NCBI RefSeq assembly: GCF_025148445.1
Contig: NZ_CP102270.1
Location: forward strand, 930,001 to 994,000
Reading direction: 5' to 3'
Length of the DNA stretch: 64,000 bases
Source: Eshraghiella crossota
GTDB lineage: Bacteria > Bacillota > Clostridia > Lachnospirales > Lachnospiraceae
Of this stretch, positions 34,680 to 44,082 are shown piece after piece; within the stretch, counting starts at the first letter, position 1, and each line of letters begins with the position of its first letter. The notes under the pieces were generated by a model that worked only from the letters and a program-made list of their open reading frames with translations, was not told the DNA's origin and made no database searches. The translations under genes and the position numbers were made by a program.

Positions 34680-35663
34680 ATGGGCGAAGTCCTTTCGCAG
34701 AGTGAAATAGACAACTTGTTAAAACAGCTTAATAGTGGTGAACTCGATGTAGAGGAAATGAAAAATACTGAGGAAAAGACGGTTAAGGACTATGATTTTG
34801 CCAGACCTGCCAAATTCTCAAAAGAACATCTTCGTACGCTTGAAATTATATTTGAACATTACGGAAGATTGCTTTCGACCAATCTTCCTGCTTACCTGCG
34901 TATGCCGGTACAGGTTGAGGTTAAGACTTCCGAAGCCGTAATTTATTCGGAATTTTCCAATGCATTATCCAACCCGGTACTTCTGGGAGTTGTGGATTTT
35001 GAACCGTTAGATGGCAATATTGTATTGGAAATAGCTTCCAATCTGGGCTTTGTAATAATAGACAGATTACTTGGAGGAGCGGGTAAACCGTTGTCTAAGG
35101 GAAGAGATTTTTCGGAAATAGAGCTTTCAATAATTGAAAGAATTTTTAATATTTGTGTTAATCTTTTAAGAGAGCCTTGGCAGAATGTTTTAAGCATTGT
35201 ACCGAGAATGGAGAGAATTGAGACTAATTCCCAGTTTGCCCAGATTATTTCTCCTAGCGAGATGATTGCCATTGTTACGATAAGCATTAAGCTTGGAGAC
35301 ACGGAAGGACTTATGAATGTCTGTCTTCCGTATTCGGTGCTGGAGCCGGTAATGGATAAGCTGAATACCAAATACTGGTTCTCTACAATGCAACATAGAG
35401 ATGTTAAGACATACGAAGATGCAATATCTTCACTCATATCCAAAGCACAGATACCGGTTAAGGCTGTTTTGGGCAACAGCACAATATCTGTTAATGATTT
35501 TCTTAATTTAAATGTTGGTGATATTATCAGACTTGACAGAAAAGTTGATGAAGAACTTGATGTTTATGTCGGCAATATACATAAGTTTACTGCATTGCCG
35601 GGTTCGGCAGATGATAATTATGCAGTAAGAATAACGAATGTGTTGAGAGGTGAAGAAGAGTAA
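34680..35663 (+). CDS. fliM: Flagellar motor switch protein FliM
   Basis: C-ring subunit that binds CheY-P. The N-terminal peptide VLSQSEIDNLLKQL is the CheY-P-binding motif; a CheC-like middle domain with LGGAGKPLSKGRDFSEIE and a C-terminal SpoA domain (KAVLGNSTISVNDFLNLNVGDII) follow. ATG 34680 gives the standard MGEVLSQ start and is 9 bp from AAGG; ATG 34674 is too close. Confidence 0.96.
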   Translation: MGEVLSQSEIDNLLKQLNSGELDVEEMKNTEEKTVKDYDFARPAKFSKEHLRTLEIIFEHYGRLLSTNLPAYLRMPVQVEVKTSEAVIYSEFSNALSNPVLLGVVDFEPLDGNIVLEIASNLGFVIIDRLLGGAGKPLSKGRDFSEIELSIIERIFNICVNLLREPWQNVLSIVPRMERIETNSQFAQIISPSEMIAIVTISIKLGDTEGLMNVCLPYSVLEPVMDKLNTKYWFSTMQHRDVKTYEDAISSLISKAQIPVKAVLGNSTISVNDFLNLNVGDIIRLDRKVDEELDVYVGNIHKFTALPGSADDNYAVRITNVLRGEEE

Positions 35664-35664
35664 G

Positions 35665-36930
35665 ATGGATGGAATGTTATCACAGGAAGAAATAAATGCA
35701 CTTTTGGCAGGTGCCAATGCAGATGGACTTGCGGACGCCAATACAGATGGAGAAGAGACACTTACAGATGAGCAGAAAGACGCCATCGGAGAAATCTCCA
35801 ATATCAGTATGGGAACTGCCGCAACAACACTCAGTACCCTGCTTAACCAGACTGTAAATATTACAACACCTAAGGTTACATATATGAATTGGCAAGAACT
35901 TGCCGATTCTTACGACAAGCCTTGCGTATTTTTGCAGATTTCTTATACATCGGGACTTGACGGCAATAATGTTCTTGTATTAAAGGAGCGGGACGTTAAG
36001 ATTATTACTGACCTTATGATGGGTGGCCCGGGTAATGTAAGCGATGAACCTATCGGAGAATTACATCTTAGTGCAATCGGTGAAGCAATGAACCAGATGA
36101 TGGGCTCTGCCGCCACTTCGATGTCTTCAATGTTAGGAAAGAAGATAGATATAAGTCCGCCAATTGCTAATCTGGTTGATTTGAATGACAACAATAAGAA
36201 GGACATACCTGAATTCCTTCAGAAACGTTTTGTAAAAGTTTCTTTCAGAATGACTATAGGTACACTTATAGACAGTGAGATTATGCAGCTGTACCCGTTT
36301 GATTTTGCAAGACATCTTTATGAGACATTTATGCATGATGCTGTTTCCGGAATGACAACATCAACGAAAGAGGCACAGCCTGAACAACAGGCATCCGAGC
36401 CGGCACCACAGCCACAGCCTGTACAGCAGCCGGCACCACAGCCACAGCCTGTACAGCAGCCGGCACCGCAGCCACAGCCTGTACAGCAACCGGCACCACA
36501 GCCACAGCCTGTACAGCAGCCGACACCACAGCCACAGCAGATGGCAGGAGCGGTTCCGCCACAAGGATATGCAATGCCACCACAGGGATATGCAATGCCA
36601 CCACAGGGATATGCAATGCCATCCCAGAATTACGAGAATGTAAACGTCCAGCCGGCTTCTTTCCAGCCATTTACAGGTGGAAATGCGTTGCCGGGTCATG
36701 AGAATATTGACCTTATTATGGACGTGCCTCTTGAGGTGACAGTAGAACTTGGCAGAACAACCAAGTCAATCAAAGAAATTCTTGAATTTGCGCCGGGAAC
36801 TATCGTTGAGCTTAACAAAATAGCAGGTGAACCTATTGATGTACTTGTAAATGGCAAGTATGTTGCCAAAGGTGAAGTAGTTGTTATTGAAGAAAGTTTT
36901 GGTGTTAAAATTACAGAAATAGTTAAATAA
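35665..36930 (+). CDS. fliY: Motor switch phosphatase FliY (FliN/CheC fusion)
   Basis: C-ring protein that also removes phosphate from CheY-P. An N-terminal CheY-binding peptide (MLSQEEINALLAG) is followed by a CheC-like domain with both ExxN...P phosphatase centres intact (EISNISMG...P and EAMNQMMG...P), a Pro/Gln linker of perfect repeats (about residues 246-320), and a C-terminal FliN/SpoA domain (VPLEVTVELGRTTKSIKEIL). The 421 residues exceed B. subtilis FliY (378) because of the linker. The start follows the fliM stop by one base. Confidence 0.95.
   Translation: MDGMLSQEEINALLAGANADGLADANTDGEETLTDEQKDAIGEISNISMGTAATTLSTLLNQTVNITTPKVTYMNWQELADSYDKPCVFLQISYTSGLDGNNVLVLKERDVKIITDLMMGGPGNVSDEPIGELHLSAIGEAMNQMMGSAATSMSSMLGKKIDISPPIANLVDLNDNNKKDIPEFLQKRFVKVSFRMTIGTLIDSEIMQLYPFDFARHLYETFMHDAVSGMTTSTKEAQPEQQASEPAPQPQPVQQPAPQPQPVQQPAPQPQPVQQPAPQPQPVQQPTPQPQQMAGAVPPQGYAMPPQGYAMPPQGYAMPSQNYENVNVQPASFQPFTGGNALPGHENIDLIMDVPLEVTVELGRTTKSIKEILEFAPGTIVELNKIAGEPIDVLVNGKYVAKGEVVVIEESFGVKITEIVK
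36400..36540 (+). repeat. 30-bp tandem repeat in fliY linker
   Basis: Four near-identical 30-bp units (36400, 36430, 36460, 36490) and a partial fifth encode PAPQPQPVQQ. Few third-position changes suggest recent expansion by slippage or recombination. Confidence 0.92.
36556..36618 (+). repeat. 21-bp tandem repeat in fliY linker
   Basis: Three units of 21 bp encode PPQGYAM, and a degenerate fourth (PSQNYEN) follows. They directly extend the Pro/Gln linker of FliY. Confidence 0.9.
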
Positions 36931-36999
36931 ACAGTAGGAAAAATATTAAAACTATTGTATAATTAAGAATAATCATATTGTGTGATAGGAGAATTTTTT

Positions 37000-37362
37000 A
37001 TGGCTAAGAATATTTTAATTTGCGATGATGCAGCATTCATGAGAATGATGATTAAAGACATTCTTACTAAGAATGGATATACTGTAGTCGGAGAAGCTGA
37101 GAACGGAGCTAAAGCCGTTGAGAAATATGCTGAACTGAAGCCGGACCTCGTCCTTATGGATATTACAATGCCTGAGATGGACGGAATACAGGCTCTTAAG
37201 AAAATTAAAGAAGCGGATCCTTCAGCAACCGTAATTATGTGTTCAGCAATGGGACAGCAGGCGATGGTTATTGAATCAATCCAGTCCGGTGCGAAAGATT
37301 TTATTGTTAAGCCTTTTCAGGCAGACAGAGTTCTTGAGGCTGTAAGAAAAGTTGTTGGTTAA
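37000..37362 (+). CDS. cheY: Chemotaxis response regulator CheY
   Basis: Single receiver domain of 120 residues. Acid pocket D9/D10, phosphoryl site D54 (VLMDITMPEMDG), S82 in the switch position and K104 (VKPF) are all present. ATG 37000 is 8 bp from AGGAG; the GTG at 36982 overlaps no ribosome site. Signals from CheA are passed to FliM and FliY encoded just upstream. Confidence 0.96.
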   Translation: MAKNILICDDAAFMRMMIKDILTKNGYTVVGEAENGAKAVEKYAELKPDLVLMDITMPEMDGIQALKKIKEADPSATVIMCSAMGQQAMVIESIQSGAKDFIVKPFQADRVLEAVRKVVG

Positions 37363-37364
37363 TT

Positions 37365-37754
37365 ATGGTAACTGTTTCACTTGCTAATAACAGTGTTGCA
37401 CAGTTTATTTCGGTAACAGTAATCTTTCTGGTAGTTCTTGCCGTTACATATTTTACTACACGGTGGATTGGTTCTTATCAGAAGAAGCAGATAAGCTGCG
37501 GCAACATTAAAATTGTTGAGAGTCTGAGACTTTCAGGTAATAAGATTTTAGAGGTTGTTAATGTGGGCGATAAGTATTTCCTTATTGCTGTATGTAAAGA
37601 TACTGTTACAACCATAGGCGAGATTAACGGTGATGAACTTGTACTTACTGACAATACTAAGACAGGAGAGACATTTGGTAATGTCTTTTCAAGATTTAAG
37701 ATAGTTCATAAAGATAAAACAGAAAAGGAAGAGACAGATGAAGAAGAAACATAA
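37365..37754 (+). CDS. fliO: Flagellar export component FliO (FliZ)
   Basis: A short membrane protein of 129 residues: one helix (FISVTVIFLVVLAVTYFTTRW, about 14-34) then a small cytoplasmic domain with IKIVESLRLSGNKILEVVNV and KYFLIAVCKD, the FliO pattern. It helps FliP assemble. Its end overlaps the fliP start by 17 bp. Confidence 0.88.
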   Translation: MVTVSLANNSVAQFISVTVIFLVVLAVTYFTTRWIGSYQKKQISCGNIKIVESLRLSGNKILEVVNVGDKYFLIAVCKDTVTTIGEINGDELVLTDNTKTGETFGNVFSRFKIVHKDKTEKEETDEEET

Positions 37755-38556
37755 GCTCTTCTTGAGACTTGTAAGGCTTGTTTTTGTCATTGCAATTGTT
37801 TTTACGGTAATCCATTTAAGCAGGACCAATATTTATGCAACGGATACCATTCCTACCGTGAGTGAGACAGAGACAACCGGTTCAAGTAATTTAACAATAG
37901 GAATATCGGCAGGAAATGGAAGTGACCTTGCAAGCGTATTGCAGATACTTTTGGTATTGACAGTTATTGCACTTGCTCCTTCCATTCTTATTATGCTTAC
38001 TTCTTTTACAAGAATTATTATCGTGCTGCATTTTACGCGTTCAGCAATAGGCACCCAGACGGCACCGCCTAACCAGGTGCTTGTGGGACTTGCTCTTTTT
38101 CTTACTTTCTTTATCATGGCACCTACTTTTAAGACGGTGTATGATGACGCAATTAAGCCTTTATCCAAGAATGAGATAACGTCGGAGGAAGCGTATGATG
38201 TGGGCATTAAGCCGATAAGACAGTTTATGTTGGAGCAGACCAACACCAAGGACATAAGGATGTTTATCGATATAGCCAAGGTGGATACTTCAACGCTGAA
38301 GGACTATGATGATATACCGATTCAGGTATTGATACCGAGTTTTATAGTCAGTGAATTAAGAATTGCTTTTATAATAGGTTTCCTTATCTATATACCGTTT
38401 ATAATAATAGATATGGTTGTTTCATCGGCACTTATGTCCATGGGTATGATGATGCTTCCGCCAACGACAATATCGTTGCCGTTTAAGATACTTTTGTTTA
38501 TAATGGCTGACGGATGGAATCTTGTTATAGGTAATTTAGTTAAGACTTTTTACTAG
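37738..38556 (+). CDS. fliP: Flagellar export gate protein FliP
   Basis: Export gate subunit with a cleavable-type N-terminal signal (about 1-35), then membrane segments including LTVIALAPSILIMLTSFTRI and the conserved QTAPPNQVLVGLALFLTFF and PFIIIDMVVSSALMSMGMMM motifs. The 272 residues include the longer N-terminus usual in Firmicutes. Confidence 0.97.
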   Translation: MKKKHKLFLRLVRLVFVIAIVFTVIHLSRTNIYATDTIPTVSETETTGSSNLTIGISAGNGSDLASVLQILLVLTVIALAPSILIMLTSFTRIIIVLHFTRSAIGTQTAPPNQVLVGLALFLTFFIMAPTFKTVYDDAIKPLSKNEITSEEAYDVGIKPIRQFMLEQTNTKDIRMFIDIAKVDTSTLKDYDDIPIQVLIPSFIVSELRIAFIIGFLIYIPFIIIDMVVSSALMSMGMMMLPPTTISLPFKILLFIMADGWNLVIGNLVKTFY

Positions 38557-38570
38557 TTTAGGAGGAACGT

Positions 38571-38846
38571 ATGTCAGAACAACAGATAATTGATATATCA
38601 AGAAAAGCACTTTATCTTATAATCCAGTGTTCGGCACCGATTCTGATTATTTCTCTTGTTGTCGGTCTTGTTATAAGTATATTCCAGACAATGACATCCA
38701 TTCAGGAGCAGACTTTGACATTCGTTCCGAAGATTATAGCAGTCTTTATCGGAGTAATGTTGTTTGGTTCATGGATGCTCAATAATATTACATCATATAT
38801 GAACGAGCTTTGGTCTAATTTTAATATGTACATAGGTCGTTCATAA
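38571..38846 (+). CDS. fliQ: Flagellar export gate protein FliQ
   Basis: Two-helix protein of 91 residues with the conserved GLVISIFQTMTSIQEQTLTF motif. AGGAGG lies 5-6 bp before the ATG. Forms the gate with FliP and FliR. Confidence 0.96.
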   Translation: MSEQQIIDISRKALYLIIQCSAPILIISLVVGLVISIFQTMTSIQEQTLTFVPKIIAVFIGVMLFGSWMLNNITSYMNELWSNFNMYIGRS

Positions 38847-38862
38847 ACAGGCAGGTGTTCGT

Positions 38863-39639
38863 ATGTTTAATTATGAGGTAGCTTTGAATTACTGGGAGGT
38901 TTTTCTCCTGATTTTGGTACGTATAGCTAGCTTTGTTTATACGGCACCTTTTTTTAATATGGCTAATACACCTCAGAGGACTAAACTGGGGTTAGCTTTT
39001 TTTATTTCGTTAATTGTGTTTACGCTTGTTCCGGACAGAACGCTGGAATACAGCAGTATTCTGGAATATGCGATTCTTGTAATCAAGGAGAGCGTAGTCG
39101 GGCTTTTACTTGGTTTTTCCTGTATGGTCTGTGTGCAGACCATAACTTTTGCGGGTAACATTATTGACAGTAATATTGGTTTGTCAATGGCAAGCGAGTA
39201 TGACCCTACCCTTAGAGACCAGACTACAGTATCAGGTACGCTATATTACTATACGGTATTTTTACTCCTTATGGTATCGGGACTTTATCAGTTCCTTATA
39301 TCAGCGATTGTGGATACATATACTATTATCCCTATAAACGGATTATCAGTTAATCCTTCCTTATACAGTTCGGTGGTTACGCTTGTTTCTGATTATTTTA
39401 TAATAGGTTTCAGGATTGCTTTACCGGTATTTGTATCGCTCCTTATTGTGAACTGTGTATTGGGTATTCTGGCAAAAGTCGCATCACAGCTTAATATGTT
39501 TGCTGTTGGTATCCAGATAAAAATCCTGGCAGGTCTTGTCATAATGTTTGTTACTGTAGGACTGCTTCCGCAGATAGCCAATTTTATATATCAGAACATT
39601 AAGGCTGCGGTTAAGCTGATTGCGGGAGGACTTAGATGA
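38863..39639 (+). CDS. fliR: Flagellar export gate protein FliR
   Basis: Polytopic gate protein of 258 residues with LILVRIASFVYTAPFFN, GNIIDSNIGLSMASEYDP and the C-terminal LPVFVSLLIVNCVLGILAK, all FliR-typical. The flhB ATG overlaps its stop (ATGA). Confidence 0.96.
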   Translation: MFNYEVALNYWEVFLLILVRIASFVYTAPFFNMANTPQRTKLGLAFFISLIVFTLVPDRTLEYSSILEYAILVIKESVVGLLLGFSCMVCVQTITFAGNIIDSNIGLSMASEYDPTLRDQTTVSGTLYYYTVFLLLMVSGLYQFLISAIVDTYTIIPINGLSVNPSLYSSVVTLVSDYFIIGFRIALPVFVSLLIVNCVLGILAKVASQLNMFAVGIQIKILAGLVIMFVTVGLLPQIANFIYQNIKAAVKLIAGGLR

Positions 39640-40748
39640 TCAAATACAATCTGCAGTTCTTCGCCAAAGACGGACCGGGTGGACAGAGGACCGAACCGGC
39701 TACTGCCAAGAAATTAAAAGATGCGAGAAAAAAAGGTCAGGTTGCTAAAAGTAGGGACCTGACAAGCTCGGTTTCCCTGCTGGTATTTTTTATAATACTA
39801 AAGATATATGTAGGGACGATGGGAACTAAATTCATTAATGAATTTAAGGTTATTTACAAAAAGATGGGCGAGGTCAATGCAACCTCCCTTGAACTTAATT
39901 CCCTTTCGAGATTTTTTAAAAATTATATGTCGGATGCCATACTTGATATGCTTGTAATTCTGCTTCCTATAATGGCTGCAGCAGTGCTTGTGGCATTTGT
40001 AGGTGATTTGGTCCAGGTAAAATGGAAACCGACTGCAGAACCAATGAAACCGAAAGCGGATAAATTTAATCCGGTGAACGGCATAAAGCGTATTTTTTCA
40101 GTTAAAACGCTTGTTCAGCTGCTTAAGTCCATTGCCATTGTGGCAATATGTATGTTAGTAACCTATAATAAATTAAAAAAAGAAATAGGACTGCTTTATA
40201 ATTTTTATAATATATCCCTTGAAGCGGCAATTATCAGAATGGGAGATGTACTTCTGGATGTAGGTATAACCATCAGTGTGATATATCTGATTGTGGGAAT
40301 TGCCGATTTTATTTTTGAATATGTCAAGTTCAAAAATGATATGAAAATGTCTAAGCAGGAATTAAAAGATGAATGGAAGGATACCGAAGGTAATCCTGAA
40401 GTTAAGAACCAGCAGAAGCGAAGGATGAACGAGGCATCAAGGAGAAGAATGATGCAGGCAGTTCCCGAGGCTGATGTTGTAATTACGAACCCTACCCACT
40501 TTGCGGTTGCATTGAAATATGAACAGAATTCAGGAAAAGCACCTGTTGTTGTGGCAAAGGGAGAAGATTATCTTGCACAGAAAATTAAAGAGACTGCAAG
40601 GAAAAATCAGGTTGAAATCGTTGAAAACAAACCTCTTGCAAGGATGCTCTACTATAATGTTGACCTGGGCAGTGAGATTCCACAGGAACTGTATCAGGCA
40701 GTAGCTGAGGTTCTTGCCTTTGTATGGAAAGTTAAACATAAAATATAA
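39636..40748 (+). CDS. flhB: Flagellar export switch protein FlhB
   Basis: Gate protein that switches substrate class after self-cleavage. The start DGPGGQRTEPATAKKLKDAR and the autocleavage motif NPTH (VVITNPTHFAVALKY) are present, with four membrane helices before it. The 370 residues are normal. Coupled to fliR by a 4-bp overlap. Confidence 0.97.
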   Translation: MIKYNLQFFAKDGPGGQRTEPATAKKLKDARKKGQVAKSRDLTSSVSLLVFFIILKIYVGTMGTKFINEFKVIYKKMGEVNATSLELNSLSRFFKNYMSDAILDMLVILLPIMAAAVLVAFVGDLVQVKWKPTAEPMKPKADKFNPVNGIKRIFSVKTLVQLLKSIAIVAICMLVTYNKLKKEIGLLYNFYNISLEAAIIRMGDVLLDVGITISVIYLIVGIADFIFEYVKFKNDMKMSKQELKDEWKDTEGNPEVKNQQKRRMNEASRRRMMQAVPEADVVITNPTHFAVALKYEQNSGKAPVVVAKGEDYLAQKIKETARKNQVEIVENKPLARMLYYNVDLGSEIPQELYQAVAEVLAFVWKVKHKI

Positions 40749-40772
40749 TAATTACAGGAAGGAGACAAAAAA

Positions 40773-42806
40773 ATGAAAAAGACAGATATTATGATTGGCA
40801 TATATTTATTAGCAGCTATTGTCTGTCTTTTTATAACACTTCCTCCCGGCTTACTGGATGTGATGCTTGCCATTAATATAACTGTGGCATTTATAATTCT
40901 TTTTACGGCATTGTATTCCAATGATGTGCTTGATATGCAGGCATTCCCTTCAATGCTTCTTTTTACAACAATTTTCAGGATAGCACTTAACGTATCTTCA
41001 ACAAAGCTTATTCTCAGTACGGGTAACCCGGGTAAAGTCGTTAAGGCTTTTGGTTCTTTCGTTGCCGGCAATGACCTTGTAATAGGTGTTATCGTATTTA
41101 TCATACTTTTGATTGTACAGCTTATTATAATCAATAAAGGTTCTGAACGTGTTGCGGAAGTAACGGCAAGATTTACACTTGATGCTATGCCTGGTAAACA
41201 GATGGCAATAGACGCAGATCTTAACACAGGAGCCATAACTGATAAAGAAGCCAAGATACGAAGGGAAAAATTACAGCAGGAAGCATCTTTCTTTGGTTCA
41301 ATGGATGGTGCCACAAAGTATGTAAAGGGTGATGCCACAGCGGGTATTATCATTACGGTTATTAACTTTGTCGGCGGTATTATAATGGGAATGACAAGAA
41401 GAGGAATGGATATCTCTACGGCACTCAGTACATATGCGCTTCTTACCGTCGGTGACGGTCTTGTGAGCCAGATACCGTCATTGCTTATATCTCTTTCATC
41501 AGGTATCGTAGTAACCAAAGCTTCCAAAGAGGTTAAATTACCTGAACTTATTATCGGCGAGCTTTTTACAACTCCTGTTGTTTTAAGAATCGTAGGTATT
41601 GTAATAGCTGTACTTGGTGTTGTTACACCTCTTCCGTGGTATGTATTTGTACCGTTGGGAGCAGGTCTTATAGCAATGTCTGCTGTAATGACCCAGAAAC
41701 AGGCAGTTGCCGAGATAGAAGAAGAAGCAGAAAATGCGGATATGGAAGCAAAAGAAGTCCGCAAACCGGAAAATGTTGTTTCACTTTTACAGGTTGACCC
41801 TATCGAACTTGAATTCGGCTACGGAATAATTCCTCTTGCCGACGTTAATCAGGGCGGAGACTTACTTGACCGTGTTGTTATGATAAGACGGCAGGTAGCT
41901 CTTGAACTTGGTACGATTGTGCCAATAATAAGATTAAGGGATAATATCCAGCTTAATCCTAACCAGTATATTATCAAAATAAAGGGTATCCAGGTCAGTG
42001 AGGGAGAAATTCTTTTTGACCATTATATGGCAATGAATCCTGGATTTGTGGAAGAAGAGATTTCAGGTATTCCTACATTTGAACCATCCTTCCATCTTCC
42101 GGCAATATGGATTACCGAGAACCAGCGTGAACGTGCGGAGTCACTTGGTTATACCGTGGTAGATCCGCCTTCAATTATTGCTACACATCTTACAGAGGTT
42201 ATTAAGAGTCATATTGCAGAACTGCTTACAAGACAGGATACGCAGAATCTTATCAACAACCTCAAAGAGAACAATCCTACGCTTGTTGAGGAACTTGTAC
42301 CTAAGCTCATGGGTGTGGGCGAGATTCAGAAGGTTCTCCAGAATCTTCTTGCGGAAGGCATTTCAATAAGAGACCTTCTTACAATTTTTGAATCTCTTGC
42401 AGACCATGCAGGTACGACAAGGGATACGGATGTTCTTACCGAATATGCAAGACAGAGCCTTAAGAGGGCTATTTCCAATAAATATTTCCCTGGAAATGAG
42501 ACTACAAGGGTTATAACGCTTGATCCTGCAGTTGAACAGGAGATAATGGGTTCTGTAAAACAGACGGAGCAGGGTGGATATATCAATCTTGCACCGGATA
42601 AGATAAGACAGATTGTTAATTCTGTTAAGACAGAACTTGCAAAGCTTGAAGATATGGGAGCTAATCCGATAATTGTTACTTCGCCTATTGTCAGAATATA
42701 TTTTAAGAAAATTATCAATGACTACTTTAAAGATGTAGCAGTTATATCGTATAATGAAATTGAATCCGATGTTGAATTACAGTCAGTTGGGATGGTGACA
42801 ATATAA
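40773..42806 (+). CDS. flhA: Flagellar export gate protein FlhA
   Basis: Export gate nonamer. The N-terminal half has about eight membrane helices and the FHIPEP-region motif (ARFTLDAMPGKQMAIDADLN); the C-terminal cytoplasmic domain ends in VISYNEIESDVELQSVGMV. The 677 residues are typical. The flhF start follows after one base. Confidence 0.97.
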   Translation: MKKTDIMIGIYLLAAIVCLFITLPPGLLDVMLAINITVAFIILFTALYSNDVLDMQAFPSMLLFTTIFRIALNVSSTKLILSTGNPGKVVKAFGSFVAGNDLVIGVIVFIILLIVQLIIINKGSERVAEVTARFTLDAMPGKQMAIDADLNTGAITDKEAKIRREKLQQEASFFGSMDGATKYVKGDATAGIIITVINFVGGIIMGMTRRGMDISTALSTYALLTVGDGLVSQIPSLLISLSSGIVVTKASKEVKLPELIIGELFTTPVVLRIVGIVIAVLGVVTPLPWYVFVPLGAGLIAMSAVMTQKQAVAEIEEEAENADMEAKEVRKPENVVSLLQVDPIELEFGYGIIPLADVNQGGDLLDRVVMIRRQVALELGTIVPIIRLRDNIQLNPNQYIIKIKGIQVSEGEILFDHYMAMNPGFVEEEISGIPTFEPSFHLPAIWITENQRERAESLGYTVVDPPSIIATHLTEVIKSHIAELLTRQDTQNLINNLKENNPTLVEELVPKLMGVGEIQKVLQNLLAEGISIRDLLTIFESLADHAGTTRDTDVLTEYARQSLKRAISNKYFPGNETTRVITLDPAVEQEIMGSVKQTEQGGYINLAPDKIRQIVNSVKTELAKLEDMGANPIIVTSPIVRIYFKKIINDYFKDVAVISYNEIESDVELQSVGMVTI

Positions 42807-42807
42807 G

Positions 42808-44055
42808 ATGATAGTTAAGAAATACAAAGCAGATACAGAGACAGCGGCAATTCTTGCTGCTAAAGAGGATTTAGGACCGGAAGCTGTTGTTTTAAATGTT
42901 AAGACAATGAAGCAAAGAGGTTTTGCCAAATTTTTTAAACATGATTATGTGGAAATCACAGCCGCTTTGGAAGAAAAAGAATTTGAACAGAAAGTAAGCA
43001 GCAGAAGACCTGCGGTTAATGCGGCAGCGACTAAGGAAATTAAGCCGGCAGCAGATAAAATGTCCGGTATAGATTATCGTGTTGATGACAGCAGATATAC
43101 GGAAACAGGCAAAAATACCATTGAGCAGAAGCTTGACAGCCTTCATGATATGCTCCAGAGCCATATGACAGGTCTTGATAAGACACCCGGTAATGCCGAA
43201 GAAAAGGATGTGGAACAGAAAGAAACATCCGATAATACGGCAAAGCCCCAGAACAATAATTTTAAACCGTTAAAACTTATCTATAACAAACTTATGGAAA
43301 ATGAGATGGATGAGAAATATGCCAATGCAATAATCAATGATATTAACGCTTCTCTTAAAAAAGAGTCCAATATCGACAGTATTCTTGCAGCGGTATATCA
43401 GAAAATTATTTTGAAGTTAGGTGAGCCTGACGGAATCGAAACAGATGAACGTAAAAAAATTATCTTTTTTATAGGACCTACAGGTGTAGGCAAGACAACA
43501 ACTATTGCAAAGCTTGCTTCCGATTTCAAACTTAACAAGGGTAAGTCGGTTGCGATGGTTACGGCAGACACTTACAGAATAGCGGCAGTTGAACAGCTTA
43601 ATACCTATGCAGGAATTCTTGATGTGCCTGTGAGTGTTGCATATTCGCCATCAGAAATATGCGGATGTCTTAATGAATTTTCCGGATATGACGTTATATT
43701 TGTTGATACGGCGGGAAGATCCCACAAGAACGAAGAACAGAAAGATGAATTAATCGAATTAATCAACAATGTTAAGAACGGTGGTTATGACGCCGATATT
43801 GAAACATTTCTTGTGCTTAGCGTGACAACTAAGTATAAGGACCTTATCAATATTGCCGACACATATAAGGAAATAGATGATTACAGGCTTTTGTTCACCA
43901 AGCTTGATGAGACTGTAACGCTTGGCAATATTATTAATCTTAAGTGCTATACGGGCGCACCGCTTTCATATACCACAAGCGGACAGAACGTGCCTGACGA
44001 TATAGAAACTATAGATGTCCAGAAACTAGCAAAGAATTTGCTTGGCGGAGAGTAA
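42808..44055 (+). CDS. flhF: Flagellar SRP-like GTPase FlhF
   Basis: Places and counts flagella. N-terminal B domain (KKYKADTETAAILAAKEDLG), a variable linker, then the NG GTPase domain: G1 FFIGPTGVGKTTTIAKLA, ADTYRIAAVEQL, DTAGRSHKN and TKLDET. The 415 residues fit. Next gene is its regulator flhG. Confidence 0.96.
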   Translation: MIVKKYKADTETAAILAAKEDLGPEAVVLNVKTMKQRGFAKFFKHDYVEITAALEEKEFEQKVSSRRPAVNAAATKEIKPAADKMSGIDYRVDDSRYTETGKNTIEQKLDSLHDMLQSHMTGLDKTPGNAEEKDVEQKETSDNTAKPQNNNFKPLKLIYNKLMENEMDEKYANAIINDINASLKKESNIDSILAAVYQKIILKLGEPDGIETDERKKIIFFIGPTGVGKTTTIAKLASDFKLNKGKSVAMVTADTYRIAAVEQLNTYAGILDVPVSVAYSPSEICGCLNEFSGYDVIFVDTAGRSHKNEEQKDELIELINNVKNGGYDADIETFLVLSVTTKYKDLINIADTYKEIDDYRLLFTKLDETVTLGNIINLKCYTGAPLSYTTSGQNVPDDIETIDVQKLAKNLLGGE

Positions 44056-44082
44056 TGGATTGAAGATACCAGGGAGGCTACG

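Noticed and set aside
36400-36618. CRISPR-like direct repeats
   Set aside because: The units are contiguous without spacers and keep the reading frame of fliY.
36361-36700. Antisense open frames over the fliY repeats
   Set aside because: They are low-complexity shadows of the Pro/Gln repeat, with no ribosome site.
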